Origin: Maricaulis maris
Lineage (GTDB): Bacteria > Pseudomonadota > Alphaproteobacteria > Caulobacterales > Maricaulaceae
DNA: 64,000 nucleotides
NCBI RefSeq assembly: GCF_036322705.1
Contig: NZ_AP027270.1
Span: 2,481,501-2,545,500, forward strand
Direction of reading: 5' to 3'
Both the position numbers and the translations under genes were made by a program. Shown here piece after piece: positions 9,211-17,686 of the stretch. Below the pieces are notes generated by a model that searched no databases, had not been told where the DNA came from, and saw only the letters and a list, made by a program, of their open reading frames with translations. How positions within the stretch are numbered: the first letter of the stretch is position 1; the number at the start of each line of letters is the position of its first letter.

Positions 9211-10221
9211 ATGGCCGGTCGCCTGCGTTTCATTCTGCCGTTTGGCGCCATTGTCTTCGTGCTGGCGCTGTATTCCGCCTACTGGCTCTATGCGAGCACG
9301 CAGATCCGTGCCGCCGTCGAAGCCTGGGTCACCGACCAGGAAGCCGCGGGCTATGTGATTGAGCGGGAAGCCCTGACGGTGTCCGGCTATCCCTACCGGT
9401 TCCAGATCACCTTCCGCGCACCGCATATCACGGCACCGCAGAGCGATGGCGGCTGGCATGCGGAGCTGGCCAGCCTGCAGGCCCATGCCGTTCCCTATGA
9501 CCTGTCGCACTGGATCATCCGCTTTGGCGGCCCGGCTTTCCTCGACGACTTGAGAGGGCCGGGCAGCCGCCTTGAACTGACCGCCAGCGATGCCCGCATC
9601 AGCCTGGTCTACGGCGATGAGGGCGAGACCGAGCGGGTCGGCGCGGAACTGATGGACTTCACGGTTGTCACGCGCGCCGGCGATCCACCCGACGTGGCTT
9701 CGATCGGCGCACTCTATCTCAACGGCATTGTCGAGGAGAGCAATTCACTGCGGGTTCGCGTGATGGCCGAGACGATCGTGACAGCGCCCGGTGCGCTCGA
9801 GCCCGATGTCGCGCGCGCCTTTGGCGACACGCTGGCCCTCGCCCGGATGGACTTCACGGTCACCGAGTGGGCCGCGCTGGCGCGTGATGCTGATGCAATG
9901 GCCTGGCGCGATGCCGGCGGACAACTCGACATCACGGCTGCCGGCCTGCAATGGGGACCGGCAGACCTGACCGCCGTCGGTGAGTTCACCGTCGACCAGA
10001 TGGCCCGGCCCGATGGACGCCTGTCCCTGCGGGTGACGGATCCGGACACGCTGGCCGAGGCGCTTGTCGCGGCCGGCATGATCCCGGAGCAGAACCGGGA
10101 AGCCCTGCGGGTTGCTGCGATGATGGCACCGCGCGGCCCCGAGGGCGTGTCCCTGCCCTTCCGGATCCGCGACGGCGGCGTCTATCTCGGACCGGCCCGC
10201 CTCGGCGGCCTGAACGACTGA
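9211..10221 (+). CDS. DUF2125 domain protein, membrane anchored
   Basis: This 336-aa protein has a single N-terminal membrane helix (about residues 5-27) followed by a long extracytoplasmic beta-rich region. Features such as SGYPYRF near residue 67 and repeated short beta-strand patterns match the alphaproteobacterial DUF2125 family, whose function is unknown. It begins 2 bp after the acyltransferase stop and is probably the third gene of the YdcF-PlsC-DUF2125 operon, suggesting an envelope role. No catalytic motif is visible. Confidence 0.85.
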   Translation: MAGRLRFILPFGAIVFVLALYSAYWLYASTQIRAAVEAWVTDQEAAGYVIEREALTVSGYPYRFQITFRAPHITAPQSDGGWHAELASLQAHAVPYDLSHWIIRFGGPAFLDDLRGPGSRLELTASDARISLVYGDEGETERVGAELMDFTVVTRAGDPPDVASIGALYLNGIVEESNSLRVRVMAETIVTAPGALEPDVARAFGDTLALARMDFTVTEWAALARDADAMAWRDAGGQLDITAAGLQWGPADLTAVGEFTVDQMARPDGRLSLRVTDPDTLAEALVAAGMIPEQNREALRVAAMMAPRGPEGVSLPFRIRDGGVYLGPARLGGLND

Positions 10222-10234
10222 GCCGTGTGCGCAG

Positions 10235-11323
10235 CTAGGCTTTCATGAAATCCGACAGGGCCGCGACAAGACGTCGGTTCTCGTCCTCGGTGCCGACGGT
10301 GGCGCGCAGCGCATTGGGCAGGCCGTAGGCGTCGACAGCGCGGATGATCAGCCCCTTGGATGACAGGTAGGCATCGGCATCAGCAGCCGTCTTGCCCGCC
10401 GTCTCCGGGAAATGGATCAGCACGAAATTGCAGACGCTCGGCGTGACTTCAAGGCCCAGACCGCCGATCTGCTGGCGCAGGAAGGCGACCCATTCCTCAT
10501 TGTGGTCAGCCGACCGCTTCATGAAGTCACGATCCCGGATGGCGGCCGTACCGGCCTCGATCGCCGCCATGTTGACGTTGAACGGCCCGCGCACGCGGTG
10601 CAGCACGTCGATGATCGACTTGTTGCCATAGGCCCAGCCGAGCCGCAGCGCGGCCATGCCGTGGATCTTCGAGAAGGTCCGGGTAACGATGACATCGTCA
10701 CGCTCGCGCGCCAGTTCGATCCCGGCGCTGTAGTCCGCATTGCTGACGAATTCGGCATAGGCCGAATCCAGCACCAGAAGCGTCGAGCTCGGCAGCCCCT
10801 CGCGCAGGCGGCGGACTTCAGCGTCGGAGATATAGGTGCCGGTCGGATTATTCGGGTTGGCGAGGAAGACGATCTTGGTGTCGTCGCCGGCGGTTTCCAG
10901 AATGGCATCGACGTCGGTGCGGTAATCCCGTTCCGGCGCGGAGACGAAATGCGCGCCGCACTGCATCGCCACTAGACGGTAGACGAGGAAACCGTATTGC
11001 GACTGCACGACCTTGTCACCCGGATTGAGATAGGCGCGCCCCAGGAGCTGGAGCAGTTCGTCCGAACCCGTGCCGCAGACGATATTTTCGGCTTCCAGCC
11101 CCTCGGCCTCGGCGATCGCCTCGCGCAGCTTGGTCGCCCCGCCATCGGGATAGAGGTGGAGTTTCGGTGCGATGGCCGTCATCGCGTCGACGGCCTTGGG
11201 CGAACAGCCCAGCGCGTTCTCGTTCGAGGACAGCTTGACCGGATTGGCGATGCCCGGGGCTTCGGACGAGCCCGGCTTGTAGGGGCGGATGTCAAGAATG
11301 CCGGCGCGTGGTTCGATACCCAT
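10235..11323 (-). CDS. hisC: Histidinol-phosphate aminotransferase
   Basis: The 362-aa class I/II aminotransferase carries the N-terminal YKPG segment, SSNENALG, the PNNPTG loop (about residues 157-162) and the PLP Schiff-base lysine in TFSKIHG (Lys219). HisC converts imidazole-acetol phosphate to histidinol phosphate; homologs in this group may also accept aromatic substrates. Length is typical. It is convergent with the DUF2125 gene (13 bp between stops) and follows a methyltransferase gene on the same strand, with no other his genes in the window. Confidence 0.93.
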   Translation of the reverse strand: MGIEPRAGILDIRPYKPGSSEAPGIANPVKLSSNENALGCSPKAVDAMTAIAPKLHLYPDGGATKLREAIAEAEGLEAENIVCGTGSDELLQLLGRAYLNPGDKVVQSQYGFLVYRLVAMQCGAHFVSAPERDYRTDVDAILETAGDDTKIVFLANPNNPTGTYISDAEVRRLREGLPSSTLLVLDSAYAEFVSNADYSAGIELARERDDVIVTRTFSKIHGMAALRLGWAYGNKSIIDVLHRVRGPFNVNMAAIEAGTAAIRDRDFMKRSADHNEEWVAFLRQQIGGLGLEVTPSVCNFVLIHFPETAGKTAADADAYLSSKGLIIRAVDAYGLPNALRATVGTEDENRRLVAALSDFMKA

Positions 11324-11332
11324 GGTAACTCC

Positions 11333-12100
11333 TCAATCCCGTGGCGTCCGGGAGGACACCCGACCGGGAGATAGCGCGGGCCGGCGCTGCCCTTCAAGTG
11401 CCCGCCTGCTGACGCGCGCAGTACGTAGCCCCGGCGTTACGGCAGCGTTGTGCTTCACGGCCTCGACCATGATCAACCCGCCGAGGGCCGGCCAGGCATA
11501 CTCGCCGACCTCCTCCCACAGATTGGCGATGCGCCGATGCGTGCTCCAGCCCCAGGGGGGCGCATAAAGCGCACGGGACCAGGCCGTCGGGACCAACAGC
11601 GCGTCGTCCAGCAGGCGGGCGAGCTGCCCGCGTGAAAACGGACGGCCGTGACCGAACGGGGTTGAATCGACCAGCGCCCAGATCCCGGCGCGCGAGGGCG
11701 ACACGATCATCAGCCGGCCTTCCGGTGCCATCACCCGCCAGACCTCGCGCAGCAGCGCCGGCAGGGATTCGGTCTCCTCCAGCGCGTGGACCAGCAGGAC
11801 CCGGTCAAACAGCGCCTCCTGAAACGGCAGATGCATCTCGTCGCCAAGCGCGGTCGGCACCCCGTCAGGCCCGGGGACGATGGCCCCCTGCGCCGCCGGC
11901 ATCAGGGATACGCAGCGGCGGGCGCTGCCCTGCCAGACGTCCAGATAAGGATTGGCAAAGCCGATGCCGAGCACATCAAGACCACGCACATCGGGCCAGA
12001 TCGGCTGCAGACGTCGCGCAATCATGTGATGCGCGGCCCGTCCTTGGCGGGTGCGATAGAAGCGATCGAGTTCGAGGACGTCACGGCGCACTGGCCACAC
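11333..12100 (-). CDS. SAM-dependent methyltransferase, class I
   Basis: The 255-aa protein has a Rossmann-type methyltransferase core: a degenerate motif I around VLGIGFANPY (from about residue 43), then an acidic strand-loop with FDRVLLVHALEE and the post-motif WRVMAPEGRLMIV. The substrate cannot be predicted. The last 40 or so residues are Arg/Pro-rich and probably disordered. It is divergent from gloB, a pairing I recall in other alphaproteobacteria, and its stop lies 9 bp before the hisC start, so the two may be cotranscribed. The start could also be one or two codons downstream. Confidence 0.82.
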   Translation of the reverse strand: MWPVRRDVLELDRFYRTRQGRAAHHMIARRLQPIWPDVRGLDVLGIGFANPYLDVWQGSARRCVSLMPAAQGAIVPGPDGVPTALGDEMHLPFQEALFDRVLLVHALEETESLPALLREVWRVMAPEGRLMIVSPSRAGIWALVDSTPFGHGRPFSRGQLARLLDDALLVPTAWSRALYAPPWGWSTHRRIANLWEEVGEYAWPALGGLIMVEAVKHNAAVTPGLRTARVSRRALEGQRRPALSPGRVSSRTPRD

Positions 12101-12188
12101 TCCTGCACGATGCTAAGTTCCAGGACCGGCCCCGATGGCCGATACACGAACAACCGGCCCCAGCGTAACGCAAGCGGACATTTGGACA

Positions 12189-12959
12189 ATGAGCGAACTC
12201 CTCATCCGGCAATTTCCCTGCCTCTCTGACAATTACGGCTTTCTGGTGCACGATCCGGATAGCGGCGAGACCGCGACGATTGATACACCGGACGCGGACG
12301 TCATTCTCGCAGAGGCCGAGGCTGCCGGCTGGCGCATCACCCAGATCTGGAACACGCATCACCATTTCGACCATGCCGGCGGCAATGAAGCGATCCAGGC
12401 GGCAACCGGCGCGAAGATCATCGGTCCCCGCTATGACACACATCGCATTCCCGGCATCACCGTTCCGGTTGGTGATGGCGATGTCGTGAGCCTTGGTTCG
12501 CACAAGGCTGACGTCGTCTTCACGCCCGGGCACACGCTGGGCCATATCTGCTATCACTTCGCCGCAGACAAGGTGGCCTTTGTTGGCGACACGCTGTTCG
12601 CCCTCGGCTGCGGCCGCCTGTTTGAAGGCACGCCGGAGCAGATGTGGCACTCCCTGTCGCGGCTGGCCGCCCTGCCTGAGGAGACCAAGGTCTATTGCGC
12701 CCATGAATACACCGCCGCCAATGCCCGCTTCGCGCTGAGCGTGGATCCGGACAATCGCGAGCTGCAGGCCTATGCGGCAATGGTCGAAGCCGAGCGTGCC
12801 CGGGGTGAGGCGACAGTCCCGACCACGATCGGGGCCGAGCTGTCGAGCAATCCCTTCCTGCGCCCGATGGACCAGGCGATCCGGTCCCGGCTCGACCTGG
12901 CGCAAGCCTCGGATGAAGCGGTCTTCGCCGAGATCCGCCATCGCAAGGATGTGTTTTGA
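12189..12959 (+). CDS. gloB: Hydroxyacylglutathione hydrolase (glyoxalase II)
   Basis: A 256-aa metallo-beta-lactamase-fold hydrolase with the dinuclear metal motif THHHFDH at residues 56-62. It hydrolyses S-lactoylglutathione to lactate and glutathione in the methylglyoxal detoxification pathway. Later metal ligands appear in PGHTLGH and in the C-terminal segment with CAHEYT. An upstream in-frame ATG at 12135 would add 18 poorly conserved residues; ATG 12189 gives the usual length. Its stop overlaps the TTG start of the next gene. Confidence 0.95.
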   Translation: MSELLIRQFPCLSDNYGFLVHDPDSGETATIDTPDADVILAEAEAAGWRITQIWNTHHHFDHAGGNEAIQAATGAKIIGPRYDTHRIPGITVPVGDGDVVSLGSHKADVVFTPGHTLGHICYHFAADKVAFVGDTLFALGCGRLFEGTPEQMWHSLSRLAALPEETKVYCAHEYTAANARFALSVDPDNRELQAYAAMVEAERARGEATVPTTIGAELSSNPFLRPMDQAIRSRLDLAQASDEAVFAEIRHRKDVF

Positions 12960-13393
12960 CCCTGCCTGACGACGCTCGCCGCATCATTGAAATGCTGGGA
13001 CTGCAGCCACATCCCGAGGGCGGCTGGTATGCCGAAACCCTGCGCGACCCCGACCCGGCGGGCGGGCGCGACCGTTCGACGGCGATCTATTATCTGCTGG
13101 CCGAGGGCGAACGGTCGCACTGGCACCGGGTCGATGCGGTGGAGATCTGGCACTGGCATGCCGGCGCACCGCTGGAGCTCGGCCTCAGCCACGACAGCCG
13201 CTCCGTCGAATACCTCCGGCTTGGAGCAAACCTGGACCAGGGCGAACGCCCGCAGGGCATCGTTCCAGAAGGCGTCTGGCAGAGTGCCCGCTCGACCGGC
13301 GCATGGACGCTGGTCGGCTGTACGGTGGCACCGGGGTTTCAGTTTGCAGGATTTGAGCTGGCGCCGCCGGGATGTACGCCCGATGCGGACTGA
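12956..13393 (+). CDS. DUF985 (cupin_5) family protein
   Basis: The 145-aa protein has a single cupin barrel of the DUF985 type: LQPHPEGGWYAET near the N-terminus, SHWHRVDAVEIWHWHAG in the centre with clustered histidines, and a C-terminal PGFQFAGFEL block. The family is widespread; its chemistry is unknown, though a metal or sugar ligand in the barrel is likely. The start is TTG, which overlaps the gloB TGA (TTGA), so translation is probably coupled. The stop TGA abuts the stop of the convergent gene to form the palindrome TGATCA at 13391-13396. Confidence 0.87.
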   Translation: MTLPDDARRIIEMLGLQPHPEGGWYAETLRDPDPAGGRDRSTAIYYLLAEGERSHWHRVDAVEIWHWHAGAPLELGLSHDSRSVEYLRLGANLDQGERPQGIVPEGVWQSARSTGAWTLVGCTVAPGFQFAGFELAPPGCTPDAD

Positions 13394-14140
13394 TCAGGTC
13401 GCCCCGGGATCGCTGAGCAGAGCCTCGCTGATAAAGGCCGATGACGGCCGCCCGGCATAGCCGAGCTCCGGCGCGATCACCACGACCAGCGCCGCGTCCT
13501 GGCGGTAGGCAGCCGGGGCGTCACCGAGTTCGATCCGCACATCCTGGACCCCGCGCAGACGACGACGCTCGGCGCGCACTCCGTCAAACGCGATGGCGAT
13601 GATGTGGAGGGTATCGTACTGCACGCCAAGACCGGCACGCGGCGCAGGGGCGTATTCCACCGAGATCGAGCGGTCCAGCGCCGCCGCCATCTCGCCCGCC
13701 AGCAATTCGGCGCGCTGGCGCACCTCTTCCGGCGAGCGCGGCGCCGGGGCCAGTGAACCGGCCGGGCTGGCGAAGTCCGCGATGACACCGTCCGGTGCCG
13801 AGCTGGGGAAATAGGTCGCGCCACCAAGCCCGGTCAGGCGAATGACCTCGCGGCCGGTATCGGTGATGAAAGCGGTTCCGCCGCCGGGTGCGCGGTCCGG
13901 ATACAATACCAGAACCTCACTGTCCGGCGCGTCCCGTTCCCGCAGCAATGCCGCATCGCCGGAGCGATCGAACAGGAAGAACTCGCCGGTATCGGCACGC
14001 TGGAACCAGCCGGAGACCTGCTGCACACGTTCATTGCGCAACAGACGGTCACGCAAGGGATTTTGCATCCCGAGTGCAGCGCCTGCAGCGAGTGCGGCGA
14101 TCAGTATGGCCAAGATCCAACGGGTCATCCCGTCACGCAT
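13394..14140 (-). CDS. Secreted or membrane-anchored protein, possibly DUF4908
   Basis: This protein of about 248 aa has an N-terminal hydrophobic segment (MTRWILAILIAALAAG) that looks like a signal peptide or anchor, then an alpha/beta region with blocks FFLFDRSGDAALLRE, EVLVLYPDRAPGGG and YFPSSAPDGV. It resembles DUF4908 proteins of Caulobacterales, but I make that link from memory only. Starts at GTG 14155, ATG 14140 and ATG 14128 are all possible and none has a clear ribosome binding site. It lies downstream of phbB on the same strand, 45 bp away. Function unknown. Confidence 0.7.
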   Translation of the reverse strand: MRDGMTRWILAILIAALAAGAALGMQNPLRDRLLRNERVQQVSGWFQRADTGEFFLFDRSGDAALLRERDAPDSEVLVLYPDRAPGGGTAFITDTGREVIRLTGLGGATYFPSSAPDGVIADFASPAGSLAPAPRSPEEVRQRAELLAGEMAAALDRSISVEYAPAPRAGLGVQYDTLHIIAIAFDGVRAERRRLRGVQDVRIELGDAPAAYRQDAALVVVIAPELGYAGRPSSAFISEALLSDPGAT

Positions 14141-14185
14141 CTTGCCGACCAACACGGCAAATTTGGGGCAGACTGTGAAATCATC

Positions 14186-14911
14186 TCAGGCGAGATACTG
14201 GCCGCCATTGATGGTCAGGGTCGAGCCGGTCACAAAGCCGGCCTCCTCGCTGGCCAGATAGACGCAGAGCGCTCCGATCTCACCCGCCTCGCCCAGTCGT
14301 CCGACGGGAATGCCTGCAATGATGCTCTCGAGCACTTTCTCCGGCACCGCAGCGACCATCTCGGTATTGATGTAGCCTGGCGTGATGCAATTGACGGTGA
14401 TCCCCTTGCGGGCTGTTTCCTGGGCAAGCGCCTTGGTGAAGCCGATCACGCCGGCCTTGGCGGCCGAGTAATTGACCTGACCCATCTGGCCCTTCTGGCC
14501 ATTGATGGACGAGATATTGATGATCCGGCCCCAGCCACGCTCGCGCAAACCGTCGATCAGCGGGCGGGTCACGTTGAACATCGAGCTGAGGTCGACATTC
14601 ATCACCTCATCCCACTGCGCCTTGCTCATCTTGTGGAACATGGTGTCGCGGGTGATGCCGGCATTATTGACCAGGATATCGATCGGCGCACCAGCCAGGG
14701 TCTCTGCCTCGGCGACACCGGCTGCGCTGGAGTCGAAGTCTCCGACGTCAAATTTCACGACCTTGATGCCGGTCTCATCCGCGAAGGCCCGCGCCTTCTC
14801 ATCATTCCCGGCATAATTGGCAACGACCGTGTGGCCCGCCGATTTGAGCGCGATGCTGATTGCGGCACCGATACCGCGCGTTCCACCTGTGACCAATGCC
14901 GTACGTGTCAT
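14186..14911 (-). CDS. phbB: Acetoacetyl-CoA reductase
   Basis: A 241-aa short-chain dehydrogenase with the NADP(H)-binding motif TGGTRGIG (from about residue 8), NNAGI, and the catalytic YSAAK motif after the SSINGQKGQMGQ block that typifies PhbB. It reduces acetoacetyl-CoA to (R)-3-hydroxybutyryl-CoA for polyhydroxyalkanoate synthesis. The open frame extends upstream, but ATG 14911 gives the family length. It is divergent from the PHA regulator gene phaR, with 165 bp between starts, consistent with shared control. No thiolase or PHA synthase gene is in the window. Confidence 0.94.
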   Translation of the reverse strand: MTRTALVTGGTRGIGAAISIALKSAGHTVVANYAGNDEKARAFADETGIKVVKFDVGDFDSSAAGVAEAETLAGAPIDILVNNAGITRDTMFHKMSKAQWDEVMNVDLSSMFNVTRPLIDGLRERGWGRIINISSINGQKGQMGQVNYSAAKAGVIGFTKALAQETARKGITVNCITPGYINTEMVAAVPEKVLESIIAGIPVGRLGEAGEIGALCVYLASEEAGFVTGSTLTINGGQYLA

Positions 14912-15076
14912 GTCATCCCCCCGGACCCTTGGGTTTCGCTTCGACTTTGACGCCGACAGCGTTCGCGCTTGCAGCAGACCGCCTAGAGCGCGTAAACCCT
15001 TACATGGAATTGCAACGCGCCCAAGTCGAGCGAAAAACAACCTCGATCGTATTTTCTGGCGCGCACAGGGGAGTAT

Positions 15077-15673
15077 GTGGTGACCAAATCCAAGGGCAAG
15101 GCCGACGGTATCGTGATCAAGAAGTACGCGAACCGACGCCTCTACGACACCTCGACCAGCCAGTATGTGACGCTGGATTACCTGCGTGACCTGGTCAAAA
15201 AGGGCACCGACTTCCAGGTCGTTGACGCCAAGAGCGGCGAAGACCTGACCCGCGGCGTCTTGGCGCAGATCATCTTTGAGGAAGAATCACGTGGCGCCAA
15301 TCTCCTGCCCGTCGATTTCCTGCGCCAGCTGATCGGCTTTTATGGCGACAGCCTGCAGAGCGTCGTGCCCGGCTATCTGCAGATGTCGATGAACTCCTTC
15401 TCACAGCAGCAGGGCGAGTTCCGTGACAAGATGTCAGAAGCCATGAGCTCGCCGCAGGCGACCATGGCCATGCTGGAAGAGCAGACCCGTCGCAACATGG
15501 AGCTGTTCGGTCAGACCATGCGCATGTTCACGCCCTTCCAGGCCGGCGCAACACCGGAGGCCGAGTCCGGAGCGGCACCGGAACCGGAGGGCAAGCCGGA
15601 GGACCTGTCGGCACTCCGCGAGGAACTCGACAGCCTGCGCGAGAAAATGGACCAGTTGCTGGACAAGAAGTGA
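15077..15673 (+). CDS. phaR: Polyhydroxyalkanoate synthesis repressor PhaR
   Basis: The 198-aa protein contains the PhaR N-terminal DNA-binding block IKKYANRRLYDT (from about residue 14) and a second conserved block around EESRGANLLPVDFLRQLI, followed by a Gln/Met-rich region and an acidic, coiled-coil-like C-terminus. PhaR senses polyhydroxyalkanoate granules and represses phasin and other pha genes. The start is GTG 15077 or GTG 15080, with GGGGA just upstream. A terminator follows at 15758-15784. Its divergence from phbB suggests direct control of that promoter. Confidence 0.94.
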   Translation: MVTKSKGKADGIVIKKYANRRLYDTSTSQYVTLDYLRDLVKKGTDFQVVDAKSGEDLTRGVLAQIIFEEESRGANLLPVDFLRQLIGFYGDSLQSVVPGYLQMSMNSFSQQQGEFRDKMSEAMSSPQATMAMLEEQTRRNMELFGQTMRMFTPFQAGATPEAESGAAPEPEGKPEDLSALREELDSLREKMDQLLDKK

Positions 15674-15757
15674 TCGACCGCTGACCGACCCTTGATAACG
15701 GGGCAAGCCCCGACCCAACGCGTTGGTAAGGTTAACAAAATCGTACCGAAATGAGCC

Positions 15758-15784
15758 AACCGGTCCGCCTCGCGGGCCGGTTTT
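15758..15784 (+). terminator. Intrinsic terminator after phaR
   Basis: Arms 15758-15767 and 15773-15782 pair over 10 bp with one G-T pair around a 5-nt loop, and T residues run through 15781-15784. It lies 85 bp after the phaR stop and 74 bp before the next gene's CtrA-type box. Confidence 0.8.
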
Positions 15785-15830
15785 GCTTTGCCCGCTGTCC
15801 AAAATGCCGCATTTGCACCCAGAATCGGGG

Positions 15831-15845
15831 TTAACGTCTCATTAA
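15831..15845. promoter_or_regulatory. Perfect CtrA-type box (TTAA-N7-TTAA)
   Basis: TTAA at 15831-15834 and TTAA at 15842-15845 are separated by exactly 7 bp, the full recognition site of the cell-cycle regulator CtrA in Caulobacter and relatives. It ends 31 bp before the ATG at 15877, where a promoter would lie. Binding itself is inferred from the consensus. Confidence 0.65.
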
Positions 15846-15876
15846 GAGTTGGCATCCCGCTTGCGATGGATGAGGC

Positions 15877-16206
15877 ATGACCACGATCCGCAGCGCATAT
15901 TCTGTCCCGACCCCGACCAGCCGGCGTATTGAGCCGGCCGGCCGTGCGCGCGGTTCGCAGGATCGTCCGCCGCGGCAGGAGCGGGCCCTCGTCACTGTCC
16001 CGACCCCGCAATCGAACGAGCGCGATGGCGCCCGCTCCTTTGTACGGGCACGCCCTGCCACGGCGGAAGTCATGGTCCAGATCATCGGCGACGCCCCGCG
16101 TCGCGGCCTCAAGGCCGAGCCGAGCGAGATCGAGCGGTTCCGCCGCACCTATGCCCAGGCCAGCGAAAAGAAGACGCCGCCCCCGATGTGGGAGCGGCGC
16201 GCATGA
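15877..16206 (+). CDS. Conserved small basic protein of unknown function
   Basis: This 109-aa protein is Arg/Pro-rich in its first half and probably disordered there. It ends in a more structured segment containing AEVMVQIIGD, RRGLKAEPSEIERFRRTYAQ and MWERRA. No signal peptide, membrane helix or known domain is visible. The ATG follows a purine-rich GGATGAGG stretch. A perfect CtrA-type box lies just upstream and a 28-aa reading frame overlaps its stop (ATGA), so it may be a cell-cycle-regulated two-gene unit. I recall similar proteins in Caulobacterales but cannot name a family. Confidence 0.72.
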   Translation: MTTIRSAYSVPTPTSRRIEPAGRARGSQDRPPRQERALVTVPTPQSNERDGARSFVRARPATAEVMVQIIGDAPRRGLKAEPSEIERFRRTYAQASEKKTPPPMWERRA

Positions 16207-16289
16207 CAATCGCTGTTGCCAAGGCCCGGCGCCTCGGATTCTGGCTCGATGTGAGCCTGGGCGCCGGCCTTCTCTTCGTTCTTCTCTAG
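16203..16289 (+). CDS. 28-aa membrane microprotein
   Basis: A 28-residue frame starts at the ATG overlapping the preceding TGA (ATGA, 16203-16206). It encodes a basic N-terminus (KARR) followed by one hydrophobic stretch, FWLDVSLGAGLLFVLL, which could span or anchor in the membrane. Its TAG shares the CTAG tetranucleotide with the stop of the convergent membrane-protein gene. Coupled start, positive-inside pattern and exact stop placement support a real product, but there is no independent evidence of translation. Confidence 0.5.
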   Translation: MTIAVAKARRLGFWLDVSLGAGLLFVLL

Positions 16290-16681
16290 CCGTCGCCGCC
16301 GACCGCGAGGTCGCGACGGGCTGCCACGATGGTGACGACGAAACCGGCAACGGTATCCATCAGCGTCATCAGCGTGAGCAGGAAGAAGGTCGAGGTCGCA
16401 AAATGACCGACCAGCAGGAAGAGCGCCATGGCGATCACGAAGATCACCATCGACAGACCATGATTGATGATTGTCGCGGTGCCGGATCCGGCGGCCTTGA
16501 TGAGCTCCATGAAGAGCATGATCATGCCCAGGATGACCAGGAGGTCGCCCTTGGACAGCGGCAGGCTGCCGGACACCATCGGCACCGAGAAGACCTGTGC
16601 GCTCATGTCGGCGCCGGTCGTGTAGGCCACGATGGCGTAGATGATCACCGGAATGATAAGAAGTGGAAATACGTTGAACAT
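16286..16681 (-). CDS. Small multi-pass membrane protein
   Basis: This 131-aa protein has three or four hydrophobic segments: about residues 2-21, 46-64 (DLLVILGMIMLFMELIKAA), 73-93 and 97-118. The C-terminus is short and charged. I chose ATG 16681 because a GGGGGAGG ribosome binding site lies about 5 nt upstream; the open frame extends further but with a Gly/Arg-rich non-conserved look. No known domain is recognised. It follows the GT2 gene on the same strand after 150 bp and is convergent with the microprotein gene. Confidence 0.82.
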   Translation of the reverse strand: MFNVFPLLIIPVIIYAIVAYTTGADMSAQVFSVPMVSGSLPLSKGDLLVILGMIMLFMELIKAAGSGTATIINHGLSMVIFVIAMALFLLVGHFATSTFFLLTLMTLMDTVAGFVVTIVAARRDLAVGGDG

Positions 16682-16831
16682 GGAACCTCCCCCATTGCCG
16701 CGGCCACCCGATCTCCGGGCCTGATTGGCCGCCGTCATCCCTAACAATACGCCGTTATCCCCGCCACCGGCCATACGTCACTCTCCCCGGTTGTGAAGCG
16801 GTCGAAAGACTCGCTTCATTCAAACCATAAA

Positions 16832-17578
16832 TCAGACTTCATCGCTCCCGCGTGAATTGCGGGCGCGTGAATTTAACCACATCACACCCATAATGTCTGT
16901 CAGTGAGGCGAAAAGACGGCCAAAATTCGTGTATTTCGAACTCCCGATCGTGCGGTGACGATGCGTGACCGGCCGAAATTCGCAGCGATAGCCCTCGCGG
17001 ATCATCAGTGCCGGCAGGAAGCGGTGCTGGTGGTCGAAGAAGGGAAGCTCGAGATAGGCCTGACGCCTGAAGGCCTTGAGGCCACACCCGGTGTCATTGC
17101 AGTTATCGTTCAGCATGGCCTTGCGGATCCCGTTGCCGAAACGTGAGGCGAATTTCTTCCAGGCGGTATCCTGCCGATTGGCCGACCGGTCGCCGCCCAC
17201 CAGGGCGAGATCCGCGGGCGCGTCGGCGCGGGTCAGGGCATCGATCACGGTGGGCAGGTTTTCCGGCGGGTTCTGGCCGTCGCCGTCGAGCGTGCAGACG
17301 ATCGCCCCGCGCGCGTGCATGACACCGGTCCGGACCGAGCGCGACTGGCCGGCATTGTGGCGATGGGCAATGACCCGCAGCATCGGCAGCTCGGCCTTGG
17401 CATCGATAAGTTCCTGCCGGGTTGCGTCACGCGAACAATCATCCACGTACAGGATTTCGAAACGGCGTCCATCGAGGGCGACTGCGATCTCGCGCGCCAG
17501 CGGGACGACATTCCCCGCCTCGTTATAGGCAGGGACGACAACGGAGATATCGGGAGGCGTGTCGGTGGATTGGCTCAT
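16832..17578 (-). CDS. Glycosyltransferase family 2, dolichol-phosphate-mannose synthase type
   Basis: The 248-aa enzyme has the GT-A fold: VVVPAYNEAGNV near the N-terminus, the DD pair in ILYVDDCSRD, and the LDGDGQNPPENLP block that carries the metal-binding DxD. The later NDTGCGLKAFRR block is typical of DPM1/ArnC-like enzymes that load a sugar onto undecaprenyl phosphate. No C-terminal membrane helices are present, unlike ArnC. It is divergent from an ArnT-like transferase gene, which probably uses the lipid-linked sugar it makes; that pairing is inference from context. Confidence 0.9.
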   Translation of the reverse strand: MSQSTDTPPDISVVVPAYNEAGNVVPLAREIAVALDGRRFEILYVDDCSRDATRQELIDAKAELPMLRVIAHRHNAGQSRSVRTGVMHARGAIVCTLDGDGQNPPENLPTVIDALTRADAPADLALVGGDRSANRQDTAWKKFASRFGNGIRKAMLNDNCNDTGCGLKAFRRQAYLELPFFDHQHRFLPALMIREGYRCEFRPVTHRHRTIGSSKYTNFGRLFASLTDIMGVMWLNSRARNSRGSDEV

Positions 17579-17686
17579 AGGTGTCTGCTTGAGCTTGCGA
17601 TTATGGGATACCCGTTACATACCGGGTTTCAATGAAGACGCGAGGGATTTCTCAGGCCTCGCTTCCAGGAAGGTGGATCGCAGAGG

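Noticed and set aside
14912-15076. PhaR operator in the phbB-phaR spacer
   Set aside because: TTGCAGCAG and TTGCAACG are suggestive of a TGC-rich site, but no clear symmetric site could be defined by eye.
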